DNA of 17,558 nucleotides from Flavobacteriales bacterium UBA1112 (GTDB lineage Bacteria > Bacteroidota > Bacteroidia > Flavobacteriales_D > Sanyastnellaceae). The position numbers and the translations under genes are program-made. Each line of letters begins with the position of its first letter. Positions within the stretch are counted from its first letter, which is position 1. The notes under the pieces are model-generated. The model had not been told where the DNA came from and did no database searches. It worked only from the letters and a program-made list of their open reading frames with translations. The stretch is taken from contig DCBH01000097.1 of the NCBI GenBank assembly GCA_002313415.1, positions 1-17,558 of the forward strand, in the 5' to 3' direction. This document shows, piece by piece, positions 7,526-15,183 of the stretch.

Positions 7526-7846
7526 ATGAGCATCATCAAAGTCACGGTCATCGACCGAGAGGGGACCCCACACGAATTGGATGCTCCCACGGACATGGGG
7601 ATGAACATGATGGAGCTTTGCAGGAGTGCCGAATTGCCTGTGGAAGGAACATGCGGAGGAATGGCCATGTGTGCATCGTGTCATCTCTACGTCAGAAGTG
7701 GTCATCCGATTCCAGAAAAGTCCGACGATGAAGAAGACATGTTGGATGAGGCGTTTCATGTGACCGATGAAAGCCGACTCGGATGTCAAATCCATCTGGC
7801 TGATGACCTCGACGGCTTGACGGTCCACCTTGCGCCAGTCGGTTAA
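7526..7846 (+). CDS. 2Fe-2S ferredoxin, adrenodoxin/ISC type
   Basis: A 106-residue plant/vertebrate-fold 2Fe-2S ferredoxin. The ligand pattern Cx5Cx2C is at Cys43, Cys49 and Cys52 (GTCGGMAMCASC), with the fourth ligand Cys87 in RLGCQIHL. The acidic stretch SDDEEDMLDEA (66-76) resembles the partner-binding helix of adrenodoxin-type ferredoxins. It stands next to a ferredoxin-NADP+ reductase, which probably reduces it. In the operon context of mrp and nfu the pair may supply electrons for Fe-S cluster building, as the FDXR-FDX2 pair does in mitochondria; that role is inferred. Its stop codon overlaps the stop of the convergent phosphatase gene in the four bases TTAA. Confidence 0.95.
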   Translation: MSIIKVTVIDREGTPHELDAPTDMGMNMMELCRSAELPVEGTCGGMAMCASCHLYVRSGHPIPEKSDDEEDMLDEAFHVTDESRLGCQIHLADDLDGLTVHLAPVG

Positions 7847-8616
7847 CCCAAACCTGCATGTAGGCTGTGACCGGCATCAAGCCAAAGAGATACGTCACGC
7901 GAATTTTTCAAAGATTCCAGAGCATGCAAGTGCCTCATGCAGTGTGCATCTGAACACACGAAAGAGATCCAGCCGAGCTGCATGCATCGTTTTGCCATGT
8001 CGCGCGTATCGGGTCCATAGGCGCCAGCAAGGGAGGTGGCATTTACGGACAACCACCCCCCCCGTTTGTACCACAATTCGAGGAGCGAAGCATTTCTGTG
8101 CAAATATGGATATCGTTCGCAGTGAGCGAGCAGTGGCACGATCCCACGTCCCTGTGCTTCAAAGATGACCTCTTTCACGAGCGAGTCACTGGGAGCTTCA
8201 TGAAATCCCATCTCCATCAACATGACCCTCCGTTTGTGTCCTTGCCCATCTATGCAAGAGAAGGTCATGGGATCACCCTCTTTCAGAAGGCGAAGCGTGT
8301 CCTCTTCCAGCAAGTACTCTGCGGCGAGCTTAAGTTTGATGGGAATCTGCTCCTTCTTGACAGCATCGACCAATGATTGAAATGGTGCGTTCAGAGTTTC
8401 TGGCGAATTGGGATACAAATCGCTCATGATATGTGGGGTGAGGACCATGCCGCGATAGCCCAAGTTCACCATGTAACGGACCATCTCCAGCGAATCATCG
8501 AGCCCTGTTGCACCATCATCCACGCCTGGTACAAGATGGCTGTGCACGTCCCAACCCAGCTCGCTGAATTTTATCGAAGCCGGAGTTTCCCGGCGCCAAG
8601 GCCAGGACCATTTCAT
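7843..8616 (-). CDS. CpsB/CapC family capsule tyrosine phosphatase (PHP domain)
   Basis: A 257-residue metal-dependent phosphatase of the PHP family, of the type (CpsB, YwqE) that dephosphorylates the tyrosine kinase controlling capsule or exopolysaccharide chain assembly. Candidate metal ligands line up with the family: His25 and His27 in DVHSH, Asp33 or Asp34, His62 in TPHI, Glu100, Glu135 in LMEMGF, His165 in LAHCERYP, and Asp223 and His225 in CSDAH. Length is normal. It is the last gene of the nucleotide-sugar operon, its ATG overlapping the rmlB stop by four bases (ATGA). No Wzc-like kinase lies in the window. A run of eight G on the coding strand (8056-8063) encodes Arg-Gly-Gly at 185-187 and could be prone to slippage. 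Confidence 0.9.
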   Translation of the reverse strand: MKWSWPWRRETPASIKFSELGWDVHSHLVPGVDDGATGLDDSLEMVRYMVNLGYRGMVLTPHIMSDLYPNSPETLNAPFQSLVDAVKKEQIPIKLKLAAEYLLEEDTLRLLKEGDPMTFSCIDGQGHKRRVMLMEMGFHEAPSDSLVKEVIFEAQGRGIVPLLAHCERYPYLHRNASLLELWYKRGGWLSVNATSLAGAYGPDTRDMAKRCMQLGWISFVCSDAHCMRHLHALESLKNSRDVSLWLDAGHSLHAGLG

Positions 8617-9713
8617 CCCCGATTGGCGTAGTTCTGAGCGTAATACTGTAGGTAGTCACCTGAGGTCACTTCATCCATCCACGCTTGGTTGTCGAGATAC
8701 CAATCTACGGTGGTCTTCAAACCTTCGTCAAAGCTGACACTGGGCTTCCAGCCTAGTCGTGACTCCAAGTGAGAAGCATCGATGGCATAGCGAAGATCAT
8801 GCCCCGCACGGTCCTGCACAAAGGTGATGAGTGCCTTGGAGGTACCTTCAGGGCGATTCAACCGCGCGTCGACAAGCGCGATGAGCTTTTCTACGAGGTC
8901 AATGTTTCGACACTCATTCAATCCGCCAATGTTGTAAGTGTCACCAATCCAGCCTTCGGTCATGATGGCTTCAATGGCAGAAGCGTGATCCTCCACCCAA
9001 AGCCAGTCGCGCACATTGATGCCTTCACCATAAATAGGCAGGGGCCGTTCATCGACAATGTTGCGAATCATCAAAGGAATGAGCTTTTCTGGGAATTGGT
9101 GTGACCCATAATTGTTGGAGCAGTTGGAGATGACAATCGGCATCCCGTAGGTGTGGTGGTAGGCTCGAACAATGTGGTCGCTCGACGCTTTCGATGCGCT
9201 ATATGGCGAACGGGGGTCGTATGGCGTGGTTTCAGAGAACAAGCCTTCTTCACCAAGGGAACCATAAACTTCGTCTGTGCTGACGTGGTAAAACAATCCG
9301 CGATTCATCCATCCACGTTCCGTCCAGAACTGCTTTGCGGCATTGAGAAGTGTTGCAGTACCCAAGATGTTGGTTTCAAGAAAAGCCAACGGATTTGTGA
9401 TGCTTCGATCTACATGGCTCTCAGCTGCAAGGTGAATCACACCATCGAATGCATGGTTTGCAAAAAGCTCGTCGAGCAAAACTGCGTCTTGAATGCTGCC
9501 TCTGACAAAGGTGTAATTCGCATGACCCTCGACATCTGCCAAGTTGGCCAAATTTCCAGCATAGGTCAAGGCATCGAGATTTACAATGCGCGTGTTGGGT
9601 TGCGTTTGGAGCAGTCGACGAATGACATGAGACCCAATGAATCCAGCACCTCCAGTGATCAGAAGTGATTCAAAGGTTCGAGGTGATTCAGGCTCTCGCG
9701 GTGCTGCAGTCAT
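8613..9713 (-). CDS. rfbB: dTDP-glucose 4,6-dehydratase
   Basis: A 366-residue short-chain dehydrogenase of the RmlB type. It uses NAD+ to convert dTDP-glucose into dTDP-4-keto-6-deoxyglucose, the branch point for rhamnose and amino-deoxy sugars. GGAGFIGS at 21-28 is the NAD-binding loop, TDEVYG at 146-151 carries the Asp-Glu catalytic pair of dehydratases, and YSASK at 171-175 is the YxxxK motif. The phrase NVRDWLWVEDH further on is diagnostic of the family. The N-terminus is about 15 residues longer than in E. coli RmlB before the first strand. It lies 15 bases after the upstream dehydrogenase gene and overlaps the phosphatase start. The partners rmlA, rmlC and rmlD are not in the window. 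Confidence 0.95.
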   Translation of the reverse strand: MTAAPREPESPRTFESLLITGGAGFIGSHVIRRLLQTQPNTRIVNLDALTYAGNLANLADVEGHANYTFVRGSIQDAVLLDELFANHAFDGVIHLAAESHVDRSITNPLAFLETNILGTATLLNAAKQFWTERGWMNRGLFYHVSTDEVYGSLGEEGLFSETTPYDPRSPYSASKASSDHIVRAYHHTYGMPIVISNCSNNYGSHQFPEKLIPLMIRNIVDERPLPIYGEGINVRDWLWVEDHASAIEAIMTEGWIGDTYNIGGLNECRNIDLVEKLIALVDARLNRPEGTSKALITFVQDRAGHDLRYAIDASHLESRLGWKPSVSFDEGLKTTVDWYLDNQAWMDEVTSGDYLQYYAQNYANRG

Positions 9714-9728
9714 GGCTCCAATTTCGGT

Positions 9729-11033
9729 TCAAAGGCTCCAGTAGTCCAAATCTCCAGTCTTTCCTCTAAACGCGCCCTTGACATCTACCACGGTACCAGT
9801 GCCATCCTTCAAAAAGTTGCTGAAGTCTATTGCGTTCAGGTTCTCGTATTTGGTGTGATTGACGGCCACGATGATTGCATCGTATGCGCTGTTCTCGGGG
9901 GCATCACGCAGCGCAATCTCGTACTCTTCGCGCACTTCGTCGGGGCTTGCGTGGGGGTCAACGACATCAACCTTCACATTGAATGACTCCAACTCACGGA
10001 TGACGTCGATGACCTTGGTGTTCCTGATGTCGGTTACATTTTCCTTGAATGTCAAGCCCATGACCAACACGCGCGCCTCGAGGGGATTGACGTCCCTCGC
10101 AAGCAAGCGTTTCACAGTTTGCTTGCCAACATAAAACCCCATGCTGTCGTTGACATAGCGGCCGCTGTTGATGACCTTGGCGTGATAGCCAAGTTTGTTG
10201 GATTTCCAAGTCAAATAATAGGGGTCAATTCCGATGCAATGGCCGCCAACCAGACCAGGCCGAAACGAGAGGAAGTTCCATTTGGTGCCTGCGGCTTCGA
10301 GGACCTCAAACGTGTTGATGCCGATGCGGTTGAAAATAATGCTGAGCTCATTGACCAAGGCAATGTTGACGTCACGTTGTGTGTTCTCAATGATCTTCGA
10401 CGCTTCAGCGACGCGAATGCTGCTTGCACGGTGCGTCCCGGCTTTCACCACCAAATCATATGTCTTGGCCACCATGTCTAAGGTTGCTTCATCGCATGCC
10501 CCAACCACTTTGACAATGGTTTCAATGGTGTTCACCTTGTCGCCTGGATTGATTCGCTCAGGGCTGTACGCCACGAAAAAGTCCTCACCCATTTTCAGTC
10601 CGCTGACCTCTTCGAGCAAGGGGACACAATCTTCCTCTGTGCAGCCAGGGTATACGGTGCTCTCGTATACGACAACATCTCCTTTTTTTAAAGCCCGACC
10701 CACCGTTCTCGAAGCGGCGAGCAAGGGTCCCAAGTCAGGTTGATTGCTGGCCTGAATCGGAGTAGGTACGGCGACGATGTGAAATGATGCCTGCTTTAAA
10801 TCTTCTCCGTCCGATGTGAATGAAATGTCACATCCTTCAAAACCCAAAGCAGGTATTTCTTCTGAGGGATCCTCAGCACGCTTCATCATCTCCACGCGAC
10901 CTTGATGAATGTCGAATCCGATGACCTTGATGTGTTTTGCAAAAGCAAGAGCAATGGGCAACCCGACATAGCCCAATCCCACGACGGACATGGTGGCATC
11001 TTTGGCGACGAGTTGGTCGTGCAGGTTGCTCAT
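9729..11033 (-). CDS. UDP-N-acetylhexosamine 6-dehydrogenase (WbpA/WbpO/TviB group nucleotide-sugar dehydrogenase)
   Basis: A 434-residue NAD+-dependent dehydrogenase that oxidises C6 of a UDP-N-acetylhexosamine to the uronic acid. The NAD-binding loop GLGYVG is at 19-24 and the nucleophile is Cys266 in GGHCIGIDP. The sequence around YESTVYPGCTEEDCVP and AGTKWNFLSFRPGLVGG is characteristic of the WbpA/WbpO/TviB branch rather than the UDP-glucose branch, which reads GGSCFPKD. Whether the substrate is UDP-GlcNAc or UDP-GalNAc is undecided; the neighbours (WbpD- and WbpE-like) favour UDP-GlcNAc. The start chosen is ATG at 11033, which overlaps the upstream stop as ATGA; an earlier start at 11087 would lie inside the acetyltransferase gene. 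Confidence 0.92.
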   Translation of the reverse strand: MSNLHDQLVAKDATMSVVGLGYVGLPIALAFAKHIKVIGFDIHQGRVEMMKRAEDPSEEIPALGFEGCDISFTSDGEDLKQASFHIVAVPTPIQASNQPDLGPLLAASRTVGRALKKGDVVVYESTVYPGCTEEDCVPLLEEVSGLKMGEDFFVAYSPERINPGDKVNTIETIVKVVGACDEATLDMVAKTYDLVVKAGTHRASSIRVAEASKIIENTQRDVNIALVNELSIIFNRIGINTFEVLEAAGTKWNFLSFRPGLVGGHCIGIDPYYLTWKSNKLGYHAKVINSGRYVNDSMGFYVGKQTVKRLLARDVNPLEARVLVMGLTFKENVTDIRNTKVIDVIRELESFNVKVDVVDPHASPDEVREEYEIALRDAPENSAYDAIIVAVNHTKYENLNAIDFSNFLKDGTGTVVDVKGAFRGKTGDLDYWSL

Positions 11034-11617
11034 AAGGATTTGATTTGGTTGTGTTCCAGTTGATAGGATTGTCCTGATTCTGGGCATGTTGCGATGCCAT
11101 TCTGATCAAAAGTCAGTTGCATCCCATGGTCGGATACCCAACCGACTTGTTTGGCGGGGACACCCATGACCAATGCACGGTCGGGGACGTTTTCAGTCAC
11201 CACAGCTCCCGCGGCTACAAAGCAGTGTTCTCCTAAAGTGACCCCGCACCGCACGGTCGCATTGGCTCCTACAGTGGCACCCTTTTTGACCAAGGTGCTT
11301 TCGTACTCCCCTTGGCGATTGACGGCACTTCTTGGGTTGCGCACATTGGTGAATACACAAGAAGGTCCGAGAAACACGTCGTCTTCAATGCTGAGTCCCT
11401 CGTAGAGACTCACGTTGTTCTGCACTTTGACGTTTCGACCAAGAACCACACCACGGGCAACAAAAGTGTTTTGACCGAGGCTCGACCCCAGCCCGATGAC
11501 AGCGTCGGGCATGACGTGGCAAAAGTGCCACACTTTGCTTCCATCATGGAGGACAGCGCCTTCATCCACCACGGCAGTGGGGTGTACATAAGAGTTTGGG
11601 TGGTTGGAGGAAGCCAT
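11030..11617 (-). CDS. wbpD: WbpD/WlbB-like UDP-3-amino-GlcNAcA N-acetyltransferase (left-handed beta-helix)
   Basis: A 195-residue hexapeptide-repeat acetyltransferase. The imperfect repeats from about residue 10 to 150 form a left-handed beta-helix, and the trimer binds acetyl-CoA. The phrases VWHFCHV, SLGQNTFVARGVVLG, FTNVRNPRSAVNR and VKKGATVGANATV follow WbpD/WlbB closely, and the C-terminal ATCPESGQSYQL tail is also shared with that family. It would acetylate the 3-amino group on the path to UDP-2,3-diacetamido-2,3-dideoxyglucuronic acid. Start: ATG at 11617 gives 12 bases after the previous stop; an in-frame TTG at 11632 would add five residues and overlap that stop as TTGA. The other operon genes favour 4-base overlaps, so the TTG remains possible. 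Confidence 0.9.
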   Translation of the reverse strand: MASSNHPNSYVHPTAVVDEGAVLHDGSKVWHFCHVMPDAVIGLGSSLGQNTFVARGVVLGRNVKVQNNVSLYEGLSIEDDVFLGPSCVFTNVRNPRSAVNRQGEYESTLVKKGATVGANATVRCGVTLGEHCFVAAGAVVTENVPDRALVMGVPAKQVGWVSDHGMQLTFDQNGIATCPESGQSYQLEHNQIKSL

Positions 11618-11628
11618 GGCAATGTTGT

Positions 11629-12645
11629 TCAACGGGTTGTATATGTGTTGAAATTCTTGTGCTCACTTCTGTGCAAATCCTCCTCACTCAAACTTTTGAA
11701 ATAATCGTAGGTCATTTTCAGTCCTTCGGATCTTGAAACCCTTGGCTTCCAGTTGAGCACCTCCATGGCACGAGAAATGTCAGGACGTCTTTGTTTGGGA
11801 TCGTTGACGGGCAAGGGCTTACGAATCACATCCACTTTTGAGCCAGTCAACGCCAAAATTTCTTTGGCGAACTCGGCGATGCTGATTTCGTCGGGATTGC
11901 CCACATTGACCGGGCGCGTCTCCTCGCTGAAGTGAAGTCGAACGATGCCTTCAATCAAATCGTCCACGTAGCAGAAGCTTCTGGTTTGAGAACCGTCACC
12001 AAATACGGTCATCGGTTCGCCGCGCAGGGCCTGACCAATGAAGGCGGGGAGGACGCGGCCGTCGTTCAGTCGCATGCGGGGCCCATAGGTATTGAAGATG
12101 CGAACGATTCGAGTCTCCAGTCCGTGAAAAGTGTGATAGGCCATGGTGATGGCCTCTTGAAATCGCTTTGCCTCGTCATAGACGCCACGCGGCCCGACCG
12201 CATTGACGTGCCCCCAGTAGTCTTCATGCTGAGGATGGATTTCTGGGTCTCCGTAAACCTCGCTTGTCGAGGCGATTGTGATTCGAGCGCTTTTCGCTTT
12301 GGCCAAGCCCAAGCAGCGATGCACCCCAATTGAACCCACTTTCAGAGTTTGAATGGGAATCTTGAGATAATCAATGGGGCTTGCCGGAGAAGCGAAGTGC
12401 AAAATGTGGTGCAGCGGTCCACTGACGTGGATGAACTCGGTCACGTCTTGATGCACGAACGAAAAGTTGGGCAGGGGCATCAAGTGCTCAATGTTTCGCA
12501 TGTCCCCCGTGATCAGGTTATCCATGCCGATGACTTGAAATCTGTCCTTGACGAAGCGGTCACACAAATGAGAGCCCAAAAATCCAGCTGCACCCGTGAT
12601 GAGTACGCGTTCCCTTGTGTGACTGTCAGACGAAACGTCAGTCAT
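11629..12645 (-). CDS. uxs: UDP-glucuronate decarboxylase (UDP-xylose synthase type, extended SDR)
   Basis: A 338-residue extended short-chain dehydrogenase. It probably converts UDP-glucuronate to UDP-xylose with a bound NAD+. The Rossmann loop GAAGFLGSH is at 18-26, the HFASPASP stretch at 83-90 is a UXS hallmark, and TSEVYG (127-132) and GPRGVYDEAKR (151-161, with Tyr156 and Lys160) form the active site. The gene immediately upstream encodes UDP-glucose 6-dehydrogenase, which makes its substrate, and the two overlap by four bases (ATGA), supporting a UDP-Glc to UDP-GlcA to UDP-Xyl channel. The start is ATG at 12645; a further-upstream start at 12690 lies inside ugd. A UDP-glucuronate epimerase is a less likely alternative because of the SPASP motif. 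Confidence 0.9.
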   Translation of the reverse strand: MTDVSSDSHTRERVLITGAAGFLGSHLCDRFVKDRFQVIGMDNLITGDMRNIEHLMPLPNFSFVHQDVTEFIHVSGPLHHILHFASPASPIDYLKIPIQTLKVGSIGVHRCLGLAKAKSARITIASTSEVYGDPEIHPQHEDYWGHVNAVGPRGVYDEAKRFQEAITMAYHTFHGLETRIVRIFNTYGPRMRLNDGRVLPAFIGQALRGEPMTVFGDGSQTRSFCYVDDLIEGIVRLHFSEETRPVNVGNPDEISIAEFAKEILALTGSKVDVIRKPLPVNDPKQRRPDISRAMEVLNWKPRVSRSEGLKMTYDYFKSLSEEDLHRSEHKNFNTYTTR

Positions 12646-13961
12646 GGCTGTGCATCGAGGGTTGGTCTTCCGATGGATCGATAGGTCCATCCCAATTTGG
12701 CGAGCTTCTCAGTGTCGTACAAGTTGCGTCCGTCAAAAATGACATTGGCATTCATTCTCCGCTCCAGTTCTTCAAAATCAGGTGTACGGAAGGCGGCCCA
12801 CTCCGTACAAATCAACAAGCAGTCTGCCCCTTGAACCGCATCCATGGCACGCTTCGCGAATTGGATGCGATTACCCAAGCGCTTCTTCACGTTGTCCATG
12901 GCCTCGGGGTCAAAAGCGACGACCTCCGCGCCTGCCTCCAAAAGGTTATCAATCATGTAAAGTGCTGGTGCTTCCCGAATGTCGTCGGTTTCAGGTTTGA
13001 ATGCCAACCCCCACAGGGCCACCTTGACGCCGTTCAGATTTCCGTCAAAGTGGGAGAGCATTGGGGCAAACAGAATTGTTTTCTGCGTTTCATTGACTTC
13101 CATCACGCTGTCGAGGATACGAAAATCGTGTCCGGATTCTCTCCCGCTTTTGTGAAGGGCTTGGACATCCTTGGGGAAACAACTTCCACCGTATCCGATT
13201 CCCGGAAAAAGGAACCGTGGGCCAATGCGAGAATCTGTACCCATTCCACGTCGCACCATGTCCACATTTGCACCGACGAGCTCACAGAAATTGGCAATCT
13301 CGTTCATGAACGTGATTTTGGTGGCGAGGAATGAGTTGGCAGCGTATTTGGTGAGTTCGGCACTGCGTTCGTCCATGAAGATGAGAGGATTGCCTTGACG
13401 GACGTACGGCTTGTACAATTCTTCCATCATCTGACGTCCTCGTTCACTCGAACAACCCACCACAATGCGGTCGGGCTTCATGAAGTCATCCACCGCAAAT
13501 CCTTCTCTCAAAAATTCGGGGTTCGACACCACGTCGAAGTCAACTGTGGCATTGGCCGCGATGGCATCGCGTACTTTGTCCGCAGTGCCCACGGGAACCG
13601 TGCTTTTGTCGACAATGACTTTGTAGGAAGTCATGATTTTTCCCAATTCTTCGGCAACTCCAAGCACATAGCTGAGATCGGCCGATCCGTCTTCATCTGG
13701 TGGGGTTGGGAGCGCCAAAAAGATGATGTCCGAACGATGCAAGGCATCGTTCAATTCGGTGGTGAATTCCAATCGTCCAGCGGTGATGTTTCGATTGAAA
13801 ATCGTATCGAGGTTGGGCTCGTAGATGGGAACTTCACCACGCTGCATCGCAGCGACTTTGACTTGGTCAATGTCGACACAAACAACATGATTGCCTGTTT
13901 CTGCGAGGCATGTCCCCGTGACTAGGCCAACATATCCGGTTCCGACAACTGCAATGTTCAT
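12642..13961 (-). CDS. ugd: UDP-glucose 6-dehydrogenase
   Basis: A 439-residue enzyme that oxidises UDP-glucose to UDP-glucuronate with two NAD+. The NAD loop GTGYVG is at 7-12, TVPVGT at 121-126, and SNPEFLREG at 146-154. Conserved Lys205, Asn209 and Lys215 lie in ELTKYAANSFLATK, and the catalytic nucleophile is Cys261 in GYGGSCFPKD. Length matches the family. The start ATG is at 13959-13961, 15 bases after the aminotransferase stop. Its product feeds the overlapping uxs gene and may also be used directly in polysaccharide synthesis. This is the second nucleotide-sugar 6-dehydrogenase of the operon, with a clearly different active-site signature from the one at 9729-11033. Confidence 0.96.
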   Translation of the reverse strand: MNIAVVGTGYVGLVTGTCLAETGNHVVCVDIDQVKVAAMQRGEVPIYEPNLDTIFNRNITAGRLEFTTELNDALHRSDIIFLALPTPPDEDGSADLSYVLGVAEELGKIMTSYKVIVDKSTVPVGTADKVRDAIAANATVDFDVVSNPEFLREGFAVDDFMKPDRIVVGCSSERGRQMMEELYKPYVRQGNPLIFMDERSAELTKYAANSFLATKITFMNEIANFCELVGANVDMVRRGMGTDSRIGPRFLFPGIGYGGSCFPKDVQALHKSGRESGHDFRILDSVMEVNETQKTILFAPMLSHFDGNLNGVKVALWGLAFKPETDDIREAPALYMIDNLLEAGAEVVAFDPEAMDNVKKRLGNRIQFAKRAMDAVQGADCLLICTEWAAFRTPDFEELERRMNANVIFDGRNLYDTEKLAKLGWTYRSIGRPTLDAQP

Positions 13962-13976
13962 GGTACTGAGATGGGG

Positions 13977-15173
13977 CTAAGTGGAGGGCAAAAGTCTGAA
14001 AAGTTCTTCGACAACGCGCTGCTGCATCCCGAGATTCAATTCAGTGTGCATGGGCAAGGCCAAAATTCGAGATGCCACATCATGAGCCACGGGTGTCCCC
14101 AAAGGCTCCGTCTTTGCCGCATTTTGGAATGCAGGTTGGGAAGACAAAGGTGTGGGATAGTAAACGGCAGTCGGAATGCCGGCACCTGACAGCGCGGCTT
14201 GGAGTGTCGTCCTGTCCGTTCCCGACGGGAGCTGGATGCAGTATTGGTGAAAGGTGTGGGTGCTGCACTCGGAGCGTTCGGGTCGAATCACATCGCTGAA
14301 TGCGGCATCGTTCAACAGTTCATCGTACCGCGCAGCTGCCGTCTGGCGACGTTCAATGAGGTCCTTCCAATGATTCAATTTGACTTGAAGTACGGCGGCT
14401 TGCAGTCCGTCGAGGCGAGAATTAAATCCAATTTCAAGATGGTGATATTTTCGTTCTGCACCGTGATTGGCAAGTCGACGCACGCGAGAGGCAAGATTTT
14501 CATCGCGGGTCATCACAGCACCACCATCGCCAAGTGCACCGAGGTTTTTGCTTGGGAAGAAGCTCGTTGTACCGATGGAACCCATCATCCCTGCCGGACC
14601 TTGCACATGATCACCAAGCCATTTGGCGCCGAGGCTTTGGGCGTTGTCTTCCACAATGTGGATTTGATGTTGTTGTGCCCAAGGAACCAACGCATCCATG
14701 TTTGCACATTGGCCAAACAAATGAACCACCACGACCGCTTTGGTACGAGGAGAACGCGCCCGCTCCGCAGACTCCGGGTCAAGCTGAAATGTTGTGGAAT
14801 TGATGTCCGCAAAAACGGGGGTGGCACCAGATTCGACCACCACTTCTGCACTGGATATGAATGAAAAATCTGGGACGATGACTTCGTCCTTGGGACCAAT
14901 TTCGAGTGCCCGAAGTGACAAAGCCAAAGCATCGGTCCCATTGCCACATCCCACCACATGGCCAGCAAGATTGAGGCTTTCGTTCAGGTTACGCTCAAAA
15001 GCGTCAACATGCCTTCCCCGAATGAACGCCGATTCTTGGAGTACGTCATTGATGGCCTGGTCCAATTCGGGTCGAAGACGCGCATGAAGTCCTCCCAAAT
15101 CCACCATATGAATTGGGATTTGCTTCGAGCTGTCAGAAGGTCTTGGCGTAGATTGAGTCTGGGCGTTTGACAT
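13977..15173 (-). CDS. wbpE: DegT/DnrJ/EryC1/StrS aminotransferase, WbpE-like
   Basis: A 398-residue PLP-dependent sugar aminotransferase. The PLP Schiff-base Lys209 is in TTSFFPSKNLGALGDGG, and Asp176 in VEDNAQS should contact the pyridine nitrogen. The stretches GCGNGTDAL (75-83), FGQCANMDA and HGAERKYHHLEIGFNSRLD follow WbpE/WlbC, which transfers an amino group from glutamate to C3 of UDP-3-keto-GlcNAc uronate. This fits the WbpD-like acetyltransferase downstream. An alternative is a dTDP-4-keto-sugar aminotransferase using the RmlB product. It is the first gene of the seven-gene operon. The ATG at 15173 leaves a polar tail of about 20 residues before the first conserved strand; Met23 is a possible later start. 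It is divergent from the envelope-protein gene, 35 bases apart. Confidence 0.91.
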   Translation of the reverse strand: MSNAQTQSTPRPSDSSKQIPIHMVDLGGLHARLRPELDQAINDVLQESAFIRGRHVDAFERNLNESLNLAGHVVGCGNGTDALALSLRALEIGPKDEVIVPDFSFISSAEVVVESGATPVFADINSTTFQLDPESAERARSPRTKAVVVVHLFGQCANMDALVPWAQQHQIHIVEDNAQSLGAKWLGDHVQGPAGMMGSIGTTSFFPSKNLGALGDGGAVMTRDENLASRVRRLANHGAERKYHHLEIGFNSRLDGLQAAVLQVKLNHWKDLIERRQTAAARYDELLNDAAFSDVIRPERSECSTHTFHQYCIQLPSGTDRTTLQAALSGAGIPTAVYYPTPLSSQPAFQNAAKTEPLGTPVAHDVASRILALPMHTELNLGMQQRVVEELFRLLPST

Positions 15174-15183
15174 CGTAGAAAGG

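Noticed and set aside
9714..9740. Direct repeat GGCTCCA at 9714-9720 and 9734-9740 around the rmlB start
   Set aside because: One copy is fixed by the C-terminal codons of the upstream dehydrogenase; seven bases repeated once is expected by chance.
12615..13334. Plus-strand open frame of 239 codons
   Set aside because: It lies wholly opposite ugd and the start of uxs, whose catalytic motifs are intact. It shows no recognisable domain and is a shadow frame.
14199..14864. Plus-strand open frame of 221 codons
   Set aside because: Antisense to the WbpE-like aminotransferase, including its PLP-lysine region; no domain or signal features.
7843..15173. Capsule locus as a recently acquired genomic island
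   Set aside because: I see no integrase, transposase, repeat or tRNA at its borders, and base composition looks like that of the neighbours by eye.
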